Of a stretch of DNA of 49,322 nt, positions 33,340 to 42,578 are shown in pieces. The notes below the pieces were generated by a model. The model was not told the DNA's origin. It saw nothing but the letters and a program-made list of their open reading frames with translations, and searched no databases. Source of the DNA: an uncultured Bacilli bacterium (lineage in GTDB: Bacteria > Bacillota_I > Bacilli_A > RF39 > UBA660); assembly GCA_947626595.1 (NCBI GenBank), contig CANQST010000005.1, positions 1-49,322 of the forward strand, in the 5' to 3' direction. How positions within the stretch are numbered: position 1 is the first letter of the stretch; each line of letters begins with the position of its first letter. Made by a program: the position numbers and the translations under genes.

Positions 33340-35007
33340 ATGAAAAAAGTAAAATTATCTATAGTTGTTCCAGTATATAATGTGGAAAAATATATTGATG
33401 AGTGTTTAAAATCTCTCGTTAATCAAACTGTTAATGATTATGAAATAATTGTAGTAAATGATGGAAGTACTGATAATTCATTAAGTATATGTGAAAACTA
33501 TAAAGATGATAAAAAAATAAAAATATTTACTAAAGAAAATGGAGGTTTATCAAGTGCCAGAAACTATGGTATTGATAAGGCTAAAGGTGAGTATATAGCT
33601 TTCGTTGACTCAGATGATTGGGTAGTTCCTAACTATGTTGAGACAATTATCATGAAGTTAGAAGAACAATATGATGTTATAAGCTTCAATGTGATAAATA
33701 TTAATGATGGATGGAAAGATGGGACAATAAGATATATCTATAATGATTTTGATAAAATGAGTAAATCAGATATTATTAAAGAAAGTCTAAATCCATCATT
33801 TGCTTGGGCTAGAGTGTACAAATCAGATATTATTAAAAAATACAAATTTCCAAAAGAAAATTACTGGTATGAAGATATGGCAACAGTTCCAATAATACTA
33901 TCTTACGCCAATAAAATTGGTCATATAGATGAGGCTTTATATTATTATAGACAAAGAAAAGGATCAATAACATCATCAAATATGAACCCAAAAAGTCTAG
34001 GTTTTATAACGGCTTTAGAAAATAGTTTAAGTAAAATAAATCAAAAGTATAGAGAATGTTTTTTATATGCTATGTATAGAAGTATAGTAACATTTATATA
34101 TTTTAAGCCAGAGTATTCTTTTGAGTATCTAGAATTATATCATAAATATAAAGAAGAGTTTGATAACAACTGTTATATTCAAAGTGATATAAAAGAAGGA
34201 AAAATAGAAAATTTAGCAACTAAAGAACTTATTCCTAAAAAAATTCATTATTTTTGGTTTGGTCATGGTAAGAAAGGTGAATTGTTTCAAAAGTGTTATC
34301 AATCTTGGAAAGAGTATGCTCCTGATTTTGAAATTATTGAATGGAACGAAAGTAATTGTGACGTAAATGAATGCGACTATGTAAAAGAGGCATATGAAAA
34401 TAAAAAATGGGCTTTTGTTGCGGATTACTTTAGAATTAAAATATTGAAAGAACATGGTGGGATATATGTAGATACAGATGTTGAATTTAAAAAGCATATC
34501 CATTGTTTATTATTAAATAAAGTATTTTTTGCTTTTGAAACTAATAATGTTAATGCTGCTATTTTTGGATGTGTTCCTAATGCAAACATAATTAATGAAG
34601 TGTATAATTCTTATCTTAATGATAAATTTATAAATGAAGATGGGGATTTTAAGACCTTTATTACTATTCCTATTAGACTTTCTAAAATTCTTAAAAAGAA
34701 TACTGAAATAAAGCTTGATGGTCATGAACAATTATTAAAAGATGATATAAAAATTTATTCGGCTGATGTATTGACTGTTGACATGTATAATAATAGGAAT
34801 ATAGCAGAACATCATTATGAGGCTACGTGGTGGGATGCTAAATATGGTATTCAGTCATATAAGTATAATGTTTTACAATATTATTTTGGTAATGTAGCTG
34901 ACTTTGATGATTATCATGGTATAATGTACCATTTAAAATGTATATTTAGAAAGATAATTCCATTATCAATTAGAAAAGGATTGAAAAAAATACTTGGAAG
35001 GGGGTAG
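33340..35007 (+). CDS. Fused GT2 and GT32 glycosyltransferases
   Basis: 555 residues. Residues 1 to about 290 form a GT2 domain (SIVVPVYNVEKYIDECLKS, NDGSTDNS, VDSDDW). Residues about 295-540 form a GT32 domain (IHYFWFGHGKKG, KKWAFVADYFRIKILKEHGG, IYVDTDVEF). The GT32 part is closely similar to the one in the preceding gene. ATG 33340 is chosen, 9 bases after AGGGGG. A two-domain transferase would assemble two linkages of the repeat unit. Confidence 0.87.
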   Translation: MKKVKLSIVVPVYNVEKYIDECLKSLVNQTVNDYEIIVVNDGSTDNSLSICENYKDDKKIKIFTKENGGLSSARNYGIDKAKGEYIAFVDSDDWVVPNYVETIIMKLEEQYDVISFNVININDGWKDGTIRYIYNDFDKMSKSDIIKESLNPSFAWARVYKSDIIKKYKFPKENYWYEDMATVPIILSYANKIGHIDEALYYYRQRKGSITSSNMNPKSLGFITALENSLSKINQKYRECFLYAMYRSIVTFIYFKPEYSFEYLELYHKYKEEFDNNCYIQSDIKEGKIENLATKELIPKKIHYFWFGHGKKGELFQKCYQSWKEYAPDFEIIEWNESNCDVNECDYVKEAYENKKWAFVADYFRIKILKEHGGIYVDTDVEFKKHIHCLLLNKVFFAFETNNVNAAIFGCVPNANIINEVYNSYLNDKFINEDGDFKTFITIPIRLSKILKKNTEIKLDGHEQLLKDDIKIYSADVLTVDMYNNRNIAEHHYEATWWDAKYGIQSYKYNVLQYYFGNVADFDDYHGIMYHLKCIFRKIIPLSIRKGLKKILGRG

Positions 35008-35012
35008 TTCAG

Positions 35013-37130
35013 TTGAAAAATATTAGAAAGAAAAAAGTATTATTTTTCTTAATTGAATATCTTATTTTATTTTTATCATATAATTTTAAATCTATAATTA
35101 ATATGAAATTTAATGATTTAATAAATTTACCAGTAATAATTATGCTCGGTTTACTAATTATAATATATTTAATAGATAGAACTTTAAAGGATAAGTTTAA
35201 AAAGATGAAATGGCTTTTATCAATTAGTATATTGATATATGCTATTATAAGTCCATTACTTTCATCTATAAATATTTTAAATTATATATTTGTCTTTTAT
35301 TTTTTAATTTTTATATCATTTATAATTCACGAATTATTTAATTATAATTTTAGTATATCATTAGGAATATCAACACTTACTCTTGTTTTAATATTATTTT
35401 TATTATCATTGTTTAATCTATTAATATATACTAAAGTATTAATTGGTTTAATCATTATAGTTGGTATATTTTATCTTGTCTTTAAATATAAACGTAAGTC
35501 TAAAATCTTAGATGATATAAATTCATATATTGATCCAACATTAATAATTTTTGCCTTATTCTTTTTAATATCAATAGTAAATGGTTTTCAAAGATATGTT
35601 CATTATTGGGACGAATACAATATGTGGGGATTATCTGCTAAAAAGGTTATTTTATCAAATAGTATTGCTGGCTTTTCATACCCACCTATAATGGCTTTAT
35701 GGAGTTACTTTGTAAGTTTATTTGATACATTTAGAGAAAGTAATTTGTACATTGCTAATTCTATATACATATATATATTCATTATGAGTTTATTTTCTAG
35801 CATTAAAAATAAAAAGACATATATTTTATTATTTTTGGTATCTATAAGTTTCTATTATCTATTTAATGATGTATATTCAATGCAAAATTTATATGCTGAT
35901 TTTCCATCTGCAGTTGTCTTTGGTTTTGGTTTAATTGTTTGTTATTTTTCAATCATAAAAAAGAAAATGCCAACACTTTTGTTATTACTGCCAAGTGCTG
36001 TAATAACATTAATGAAACCTCAAGGTTTTGCTTTAGCAACTTGTTTAATTTTTCTAGCTATGCTATTATATTCTGTACATGATCTTAAGTGGAATTTAAA
36101 ATTAAAAATTATAAAGAAGAACATAATAGCTATTATTAAGAAATTTTGGTATGTTATTTTACCTATTGTTTTATATTTATCTTGGGTAGTTTTTTCTAAT
36201 AAGTTTTTAGTTCAAGATGTTTATATAAGTAATGTAACTGGACCATCTGGACTTTCAACACATTTTTTAGATAGTCCTAATATGAGAAATCTAATCATAT
36301 TTATAGCGAATGCTTTTAATTATTCGGATAATATTGTTTTTAGTAGTATTATACCATTATCATTGTCTAACTATTTTATATTTATAGGTGTATCATTATT
36401 TTTATGCTTTTACGCAAAGCATAAAAATATCAAAAAGTCATTACTATATATGGCGCCATTTATGATTGTATTCATTTGCTATTTCATTTTAACTTCTTTA
36501 TCATTACTAGTAGTAATGCCAATTGAAGATGCTCTTAATTTGTCATCATTTACTAGATATTTAGGCAATTTTAATCTAGGAATTTTTATGTTTTTACTAT
36601 GGCTTATCTTCAAAGACTTTCAAGATAGTAAAAAATATGTATTACTTATTATAACTGGTATAATATTAATATCAGTACCTATTTCTAAAACTTTTTCATT
36701 TGTTTTTGATGTTAAAACAAGATCTGAAGTAAAAGGCGTATATTATAGTGATATAGGACATTTTAGTACAGTATTAGAAAATACTAGTAAATCTTCTAAA
36801 ATATATGTTTTAGATCAAGAAGATAAGTCAGGATATTTACCTATGTGTAAAGCTCAGTATTACTTGTATCCAAGAGTTACTAATGCCAATGGTCAAATAA
36901 ATTGGAAAATACAAACTAAAGATCAAAAAGAAAAATGGATGTTAAATGCTAAAAGTTTAGAAAAAACTTTAATTAAAAATAAGTTTGATTATTTATTCTT
37001 ATATTCTTCTACTGATGAGTTATTTAATGAAATTTCATACATGGCAGAAGATAAGGACAATATAGAAAAATATAAGTTATTTAAAATAGATGTTGTAAAT
37101 AATTCTGTATCTTTAAAGCCAGTAGAGTAG
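35013..37130 (+). CDS. Polytopic GT-C-like membrane glycosyltransferase
   Basis: 705 residues with about 12 membrane segments, and an acidic DE in a loop after the sixth or so segment (HYWDEYNMWGLSAKK), the layout of GT-C enzymes that use polyprenyl-phosphate sugars. A soluble C-terminal domain of about 110 residues follows. Start is TTG 35013 with AGGGGG 8 bases upstream; the first ATG lies 29 codons later. The DPM1-like gene next to it probably supplies its lipid-linked sugar. Confidence 0.75.
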   Translation: MKNIRKKKVLFFLIEYLILFLSYNFKSIINMKFNDLINLPVIIMLGLLIIIYLIDRTLKDKFKKMKWLLSISILIYAIISPLLSSINILNYIFVFYFLIFISFIIHELFNYNFSISLGISTLTLVLILFLLSLFNLLIYTKVLIGLIIIVGIFYLVFKYKRKSKILDDINSYIDPTLIIFALFFLISIVNGFQRYVHYWDEYNMWGLSAKKVILSNSIAGFSYPPIMALWSYFVSLFDTFRESNLYIANSIYIYIFIMSLFSSIKNKKTYILLFLVSISFYYLFNDVYSMQNLYADFPSAVVFGFGLIVCYFSIIKKKMPTLLLLLPSAVITLMKPQGFALATCLIFLAMLLYSVHDLKWNLKLKIIKKNIIAIIKKFWYVILPIVLYLSWVVFSNKFLVQDVYISNVTGPSGLSTHFLDSPNMRNLIIFIANAFNYSDNIVFSSIIPLSLSNYFIFIGVSLFLCFYAKHKNIKKSLLYMAPFMIVFICYFILTSLSLLVVMPIEDALNLSSFTRYLGNFNLGIFMFLLWLIFKDFQDSKKYVLLIITGIILISVPISKTFSFVFDVKTRSEVKGVYYSDIGHFSTVLENTSKSSKIYVLDQEDKSGYLPMCKAQYYLYPRVTNANGQINWKIQTKDQKEKWMLNAKSLEKTLIKNKFDYLFLYSSTDELFNEISYMAEDKDNIEKYKLFKIDVVNNSVSLKPVE

Positions 37131-37139
37131 GAGGTACAT

Positions 37140-37847
37140 ATGAAAATTTTATTAATAATTCCAGCTTATAATGAAGAAGCAAATATACTAAATACATACA
37201 ACACCATTATGGAATATAACAAAAAAAATAAGACTAATTATGATGCCATAGTAATTAATGATGGTTCAATTGATAATACCAAAGAAATACTTAAAAAAAA
37301 TAAAATACCTCATATTAATCTAATTAATAATTTAGGTATAGGTGGCGCTGTCCAAACAGGCTACAAATACGCTTTCGAAAATGATTATGACGTTGCTGTA
37401 CAATATGATGGTGATGGTCAACATGACGTTAGGTATGTTAAAGATTTAGTCGCAAACCTAGAAAAAGGCTATGATATGGTAATTGGCTCTAGATTTATTG
37501 AAGAAAAAAGTGATTTTAAATCTACTAAGATGAGAAGAGTAGGTATTAATATTATTTCTTTCTTTATAAAGCTATTTACTGGCAAAAAAATATATGATAC
37601 TACATCAGGCTTTAGAGCTTGTAATAGGAACTTAATTGAAAAATTTTCTATATCATATCCAACTGAGTATCCCGAACCCATTTCAACAGTAGAAGCTTTA
37701 AAAATGAACTATAAAGTATCTGAAGTAGCTGTTGAAATGAATGAAAGACAAGCCGGCAAATCTTCAATTCATTCTTGGAAAAATATTTATTACATGATTA
37801 ATGTAATATTATCTATATTAGTTGTTGGAACAAGGAGGTATAAATAA
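37140..37847 (+). CDS. Family 2 glycosyltransferase, polyprenyl-phosphate type
   Basis: 235 residues, DPM1-like GT-A domain: IIPAYNEEANILNTYN, NDGSIDNT and YDGDGQHD. It lacks the C-terminal membrane pair of the 21416 enzyme. It is followed by a DUF2304 membrane protein with a TAATG overlap, a pairing common in polysaccharide loci. Strong AGGAGGT before ATG. Confidence 0.92.
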   Translation: MKILLIIPAYNEEANILNTYNTIMEYNKKNKTNYDAIVINDGSIDNTKEILKKNKIPHINLINNLGIGGAVQTGYKYAFENDYDVAVQYDGDGQHDVRYVKDLVANLEKGYDMVIGSRFIEEKSDFKSTKMRRVGINIISFFIKLFTGKKIYDTTSGFRACNRNLIEKFSISYPTEYPEPISTVEALKMNYKVSEVAVEMNERQAGKSSIHSWKNIYYMINVILSILVVGTRRYK

Positions 37848-38194
37848 TGTCATTTAATTTAAGATTAGGTATAATTATTGTTTCTATAGTATTATTTCTT
37901 ATAATTTTTGTCATATTAAAAAAAGAAAAAATTCCCGTTAAATATTCACTAGTTTGGTTTTTTTCAAGTCTATTAATATTACTTGTAGGTCTTATTCCAA
38001 ATCTATTATCTTCTTTTTCTAAGATGCTAGGCTTTATAACTATGTCTAATATGGTTATTGGAATATTTATTTTTATACTTCTTCTTATTACTGTTTCCTT
38101 AACGGTTATTGTGTCTAGTCAAAAGAAAAAAATCACTCTATTAATTCAAGAAATATCATTATTAAAGGAAAAGGTAAATAAAAATGACAAGTAG
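37847..38194 (+). CDS. DUF2304 family membrane protein
   Basis: 115 residues with three membrane segments (about 6-24, 33-52, 66-90) and a short charged C-terminal helix. The size, arrangement and position directly after a DPM1-like transferase match DUF2304, whose members are thought to assist the transferase or flip its product. It overlaps the next gene by 11 bases. Confidence 0.8.
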   Translation: MSFNLRLGIIIVSIVLFLIIFVILKKEKIPVKYSLVWFFSSLLILLVGLIPNLLSSFSKMLGFITMSNMVIGIFIFILLLITVSLTVIVSSQKKKITLLIQEISLLKEKVNKNDK

Positions 38195-40217
38195 TATAAG
38201 AAAAAATTTCATATGGAACGTTATTGGCTCTACATTAAATGCCACCACATCTTTATTTTTTCTCATTATAGTAACAAGAATAAATGGAATAAATGATGCT
38301 GGTATTTTTACTTTTGCCTTTTCAACGGCCTGCTTATTACAAGTAATTGCGGTATACTTTGGTAGAGCTTATCAAGTTACTGAAACCAATAAAAATATAA
38401 GTGATAGTGATTATATATATAGTAGATATTTTTCCTGTTTCATAATGCTTTTTGTTTCTATAATGTTTGTTTTTCTAAAAGGCTATACTATATACAAAAT
38501 AATAATTATGTTACTCTTAACTATTTATAAGATGCTTGATGCCTTTGCCGAAATAATTTATGCTATTATCCAAAAAAATAATGATTTATATAAAGTAGGT
38601 ATTTCATTATTTCTAAAAGGTTTAATAGGAACTATTATTTTCTTAGTAACAGATTTATTAACAAAAAACTTAATACTTTCAATAGTATTATTAACTATAA
38701 GTAACATATTAATACTACTTTTTTATGATGTAAGAAATTTAAAGAAATATGACTACGTAAAAACAGAATTTGCTTTTTCCAAAATTAAACTAATATTTAA
38801 ATATGGCTTTTTTACTTTTCTATTTACTTTCTTAACTCAGTATGTAATAAATGCCTCTAAATATGCTATTGATAGTAGCATGGCCGATAAATTTCAAACA
38901 ATATTTGGAATAATACTTATGCCAGGAACTCTAATAATGTTAGGTGGTCAACTACTAGTTCATCCTTTCTTAGTTATGTTTTCTAATAATTTAAAAGAAA
39001 ATAAAATAAAAGAATTTTCTAAGTTAGTAGTTAAAATAACATTTGGTGTTTTAATATTTGGCCTATTAGCCGATATAGTTGCTTATCTAATAGGTATTCC
39101 ATTCTTAGAATTAGTTTATAATATTAAATTAGATAAATACTTAATACCGTTAATTATCATAATAAGTGGCGCAACCCTTTATGGAATGTCCTTTATTATA
39201 TCTAATGCCCTAATTGCCATGAGAAAAACACTAAGTCAAAGTATAATCTTTATAGTCGCAAGTCTATTTACTTTAATATTATCAAACAAATTAGTTGATT
39301 TATTTGGAGTGATGGGAGCATCTATTTCATACTTTTCAACAATGCTTTTAATATTAATAATGTATATTATCGTTTTTGCTATTGAAATAAAAAAACTAAA
39401 AAAGTATGATATAAATCATGAAAAAAATATCCATACCTTTGTCGTTTTAGCGTATAAAACTTCCGAATACTTAGAAGAATGTATAAAATCAGTGTTAAAT
39501 CAAAAATATAAAAGTAATGTTTTAATTGCGACTTCAACTCCTAATCCCTACATTACTAAATTAGCTAAAAAATATAAACTAGATATTATAGTTAATGATA
39601 ATCCTAAAGGAATTGGTGGTGATTTTGATTTTGCCATCTCTTGTGCTAAAACAAAATTAGTAACCATTGCCCATCAAGACGATATATACGACTACTTATA
39701 TAGTTATGAGATTGTTAAAAAATATGAGGAAAATAAAAATTCTATAATTTTATTTTCAGATTACTATGAAATAAAAAATAACGATAAAGAATATAAAAAC
39801 ATAAATTTAAAAATAAAAAGAATTTTACTTTTTCCTCTTAGATTTAAATTTCTAAATAATAAAAAATTTTGGAAAAGAAGATCCTTATCATTAGGTTGCC
39901 CAATATGTTGTCCAGCTGTAACTTTTGTAAAAGAAAAAATAAACTTGCCACTTTTCGATTATAATTTTAAATGTAATATAGATTGGCATGCTTGGGAAAC
40001 ATTAAGTAAAAAGAAAGGTAACTTTAGTTTCATATATAAACATTTAATGGGACATAGAGTACATGAAGCATCAACAACCAGTAAGATAATAAATGATAAT
40101 AAAAGAACAGAAGAAGATTTAGTAATGTTTAAAAGATTTTGGCCTAGTTTTATTGCTAAATTTATAAATAAATTTTACGTTAAAAGTGAAAAGAATAATA
40201 ATATAAAAGATAATTAA
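38184..40217 (+). CDS. Wzx-like polysaccharide flippase fused to a GT2 glycosyltransferase
   Basis: 677 residues. Residues 1 to about 410 have about 12-14 membrane segments typical of the Wzx/MOP flippase family (start SSIRKNFIWNVIGSTLNAT). Residues about 415-670 form a GT2-like domain (HTFVVLAYKTSEYLEECIKS, then IAHQDDIYD, where DD fills the metal site). Fusion of a flippase with a transferase is uncommon and suggests linkage of the last sugar step to export. Start lies within the DUF2304 gene. Confidence 0.85.
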   Translation: MTSSIRKNFIWNVIGSTLNATTSLFFLIIVTRINGINDAGIFTFAFSTACLLQVIAVYFGRAYQVTETNKNISDSDYIYSRYFSCFIMLFVSIMFVFLKGYTIYKIIIMLLLTIYKMLDAFAEIIYAIIQKNNDLYKVGISLFLKGLIGTIIFLVTDLLTKNLILSIVLLTISNILILLFYDVRNLKKYDYVKTEFAFSKIKLIFKYGFFTFLFTFLTQYVINASKYAIDSSMADKFQTIFGIILMPGTLIMLGGQLLVHPFLVMFSNNLKENKIKEFSKLVVKITFGVLIFGLLADIVAYLIGIPFLELVYNIKLDKYLIPLIIIISGATLYGMSFIISNALIAMRKTLSQSIIFIVASLFTLILSNKLVDLFGVMGASISYFSTMLLILIMYIIVFAIEIKKLKKYDINHEKNIHTFVVLAYKTSEYLEECIKSVLNQKYKSNVLIATSTPNPYITKLAKKYKLDIIVNDNPKGIGGDFDFAISCAKTKLVTIAHQDDIYDYLYSYEIVKKYEENKNSIILFSDYYEIKNNDKEYKNINLKIKRILLFPLRFKFLNNKKFWKRRSLSLGCPICCPAVTFVKEKINLPLFDYNFKCNIDWHAWETLSKKKGNFSFIYKHLMGHRVHEASTTSKIINDNKRTEEDLVMFKRFWPSFIAKFINKFYVKSEKNNNIKDN

Positions 40218-40236
40218 AGTATGGGAGATTTTGATT

Positions 40237-41532
40237 ATGAAAAAACTAAATATTACATTTTGTAGTTATCCAGATTTTGCATCTAATGCTAAGGCTTTAT
40301 ATGAATATATGAAAAATAGATATAAAAATTCTATGAATTATACATGGATAGTGTATAGTGAAGAAAGTATGAAAGCATTGCGAGATAATGGTATAAATGC
40401 TATAGTAATTGGAACTGATGAATTTTGGGATTACGTACCAACAACTGATGTCTTCTTTACAACTCATGGTAATCTTGATAGAAATAAAACAGAAAAATCT
40501 ATATATATAGAACTATGGCATGGAATAGGACCTAAACCAACAGGTTATTTATGCAATAATCCCAGTGAACAAGATGTTACTGGATACAATCATATGAGTA
40601 AAACATTTGATTATATGGTTGTACCAAATGATTTTTGGAAAGTAATATTTTCATGTGTTTTTCATGTTGAAGCGTCTAGAATATTAAATCTGGGATTACC
40701 AATATTGGATTATTTTAAATATGCTGATGGAAAGAAAAATCTATCTAAAATTTTAAATAAAGATGTTACTAAATATAGAAAAATAATAGCTTATATGCCA
40801 ACTTTTAAAAAAGGATTTAACCATACTGAAATTAAGAAAATGAATACTAAGAACATTTTCAATTTTCCTAAATATAATGAAGAAAAGCTTGATAAATTTT
40901 TAAGAGATAATAATTATTTACTTTGTATAAAAAGACATCCAGGAGAAGAAATGGCATTTACAGACTATAATTCTCAAAATATAATTACTATGAAAGATAC
41001 CAATTTGGAAAGTAATAACTTATCAGTAAATGAAATAATAAATGCTTTTGATATGCTTATAACTGATTATTCTTCGTTAGGAACAGAATTTATGTTTTTA
41101 GAAAGACCTATTCTATATACTATTGGTGATATTGATGAATATTGCGATGAAAGAGGAATAATCTTTTCAAATTTTGACTTTTGGGCTAGTGGTCCACAGT
41201 GTAGGGATATTGATACTTTAATTTCAGAATGTGATAAGCTTCTTAAAGATGATAATTATTATTTAGAAGCAAGACAAAAAGCCAAAAAAATGTATTTCAG
41301 TAATTTACAAGATGGTGGTTGTGATAGAATATGTGATTTTCTTTTTGATGGTAATAAAATTAGTAATAAAGTTAAACATTATAAAAATGTAGAAGAGCAA
41401 ATGAATAAAGAAATCATATATAAAGATTTGGTAATTAAGGAGCAAAAAGAAAAAATTGATATGATAGTTAATTCTAAGGGATGGAAGATTTTAGAAAAGA
41501 TGAGAAAAATGAAGAGAAAGATATTTAAATAA
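40237..41532 (+). CDS. CDP-glycerol glycerophosphotransferase family protein
   Basis: 431 residues of the TagB/TagF/Glyphos_transf family, adding glycerol (or ribitol) phosphate to a lipid-linked glycan. Family motifs: ELWHGIGPKPTGYL, YMPTFKKGF, CIKRHPGEE and LITDYSSLGTEFMF. The C-terminus is coiled and basic. ATG 40237 follows GGGAG by 8 bases. With the TagG/TagH-like exporter it suggests a teichoic-acid-like or glycerophosphate-decorated polymer. No CDP-glycerol synthesis gene (TagD) is in the window. Confidence 0.9.
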   Translation: MKKLNITFCSYPDFASNAKALYEYMKNRYKNSMNYTWIVYSEESMKALRDNGINAIVIGTDEFWDYVPTTDVFFTTHGNLDRNKTEKSIYIELWHGIGPKPTGYLCNNPSEQDVTGYNHMSKTFDYMVVPNDFWKVIFSCVFHVEASRILNLGLPILDYFKYADGKKNLSKILNKDVTKYRKIIAYMPTFKKGFNHTEIKKMNTKNIFNFPKYNEEKLDKFLRDNNYLLCIKRHPGEEMAFTDYNSQNIITMKDTNLESNNLSVNEIINAFDMLITDYSSLGTEFMFLERPILYTIGDIDEYCDERGIIFSNFDFWASGPQCRDIDTLISECDKLLKDDNYYLEARQKAKKMYFSNLQDGGCDRICDFLFDGNKISNKVKHYKNVEEQMNKEIIYKDLVIKEQKEKIDMIVNSKGWKILEKMRKMKRKIFK

Positions 41533-41542
41533 ATCAATTCTT

Positions 41543-41585
41543 GACACTTATTTACAATAAATAAAGTGTCTCTTTACTATTTTTA
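41543..41585 (+). terminator. Terminator closing the polysaccharide locus
   Basis: GACACTTATTTA (41543-41554) and TAAATAAAGTGTC (41558-41570) arms with a one-base bulge, then TCTTTACTATTTTT. Confidence 0.75.
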
Positions 41586-41597
41586 CCAAAATAAGTT

Positions 41598-41603
41598 TAT
41601 AAT
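41598..41603 (+). promoter_or_regulatory. -10 element for the diacylglycerol kinase gene
   Basis: TATAAT; GAGGTG follows at 41615-41620. The -35 region is weak. Confidence 0.4.
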
Positions 41604-41629
41604 AATAGTATACCGAGGTGGTTATTTAT

Positions 41630-42556
41630 ATGCGAAAATGTGTAATAATCATGAATCCCGCTAGTGGGAAAAAAAAGAAAATAAGTAATTATAAAGATTT
41701 TTATGATATTTCAAGGAAATATGGTTATGATACCCAAATTATTTTTACTAAAGCTAAAGGCGATGGTACTAGAATAATTAAAGAATTAGACGACGATGTC
41801 GACTTAGTAATTAGTGCTGGTGGTGACGGAACCTTAAATGAAATCGTTACTGGTAACTGTGAACGTCTAAAAAAACTTACTCTAGCCGACCTACCTATGG
41901 GTACTACTAATGATGTTGGCAAAATGTATGGACTAAACAAAAGTATTTACCAAAACTTAGAAAAGATACTAAAAGGAAAACCCAAAGATATAGACGTTTG
42001 CTTTATTAATAATACTCCCTTTATCTATGTTGCCTGTTTAGGAGATTATATAGATATGGCTTACAATACTCCTAGAGAGTTAAAAAAGAAATATGGTAAA
42101 GTTGCCTATATTATGTATGGCTTAAAACAACTACGTAACAAAATCAATCGCTATGATATAAAATACAAAGTAGATGGCAAAACCTATGAAGGCAAATATT
42201 CCTTTGTTTTTATAACCAACTCCTCTAGAGTAGCAGGAGTATCAGATATTTATTATGACGTTAAACTTGACGATAACATGTTTGAAGTAGCCCTAGCTGA
42301 TGTAAAAACAAAAAAAGATATGTTAAAAATGCTTGTCCTAGTAAACACTATGGAAGTTAAAGATATACCAGGTATAACTTACTATCAAACAAATAATTTT
42401 GAAATAGAATTTTTAACTGGTCCTAAAACATCTTGGTGTATAGATGGAGAAGAATATAAAACAACTACTAAGAAATTTCGCTTTCGTGTTGAACAAAACA
42501 TGAAAATGCTAATGCCAAAAGAAAAAATAAAAAAACTTTTTCAGTATGAAGACTAA
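41630..42556 (+). CDS. dagK: Diacylglycerol kinase family lipid kinase
   Basis: 308 residues of the DAGK catalytic family (DgkB/YegS/BmrU). IMNPASGKKKK at the N-terminus, AGGDGTLNEIV as the nucleotide-binding GGDG motif and LPMGTTNDVGKMYGL after it. It phosphorylates diacylglycerol released during lipoteichoic acid turnover or a related lipid. ATG 41630 is chosen because GAGGTG is 9 bases upstream. The FemABX gene follows 22 bases later. Confidence 0.92.
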   Translation: MRKCVIIMNPASGKKKKISNYKDFYDISRKYGYDTQIIFTKAKGDGTRIIKELDDDVDLVISAGGDGTLNEIVTGNCERLKKLTLADLPMGTTNDVGKMYGLNKSIYQNLEKILKGKPKDIDVCFINNTPFIYVACLGDYIDMAYNTPRELKKKYGKVAYIMYGLKQLRNKINRYDIKYKVDGKTYEGKYSFVFITNSSRVAGVSDIYYDVKLDDNMFEVALADVKTKKDMLKMLVLVNTMEVKDIPGITYYQTNNFEIEFLTGPKTSWCIDGEEYKTTTKKFRFRVEQNMKMLMPKEKIKKLFQYED

Positions 42557-42578
42557 TTAAAAACAAGGAGGAAAGAAA

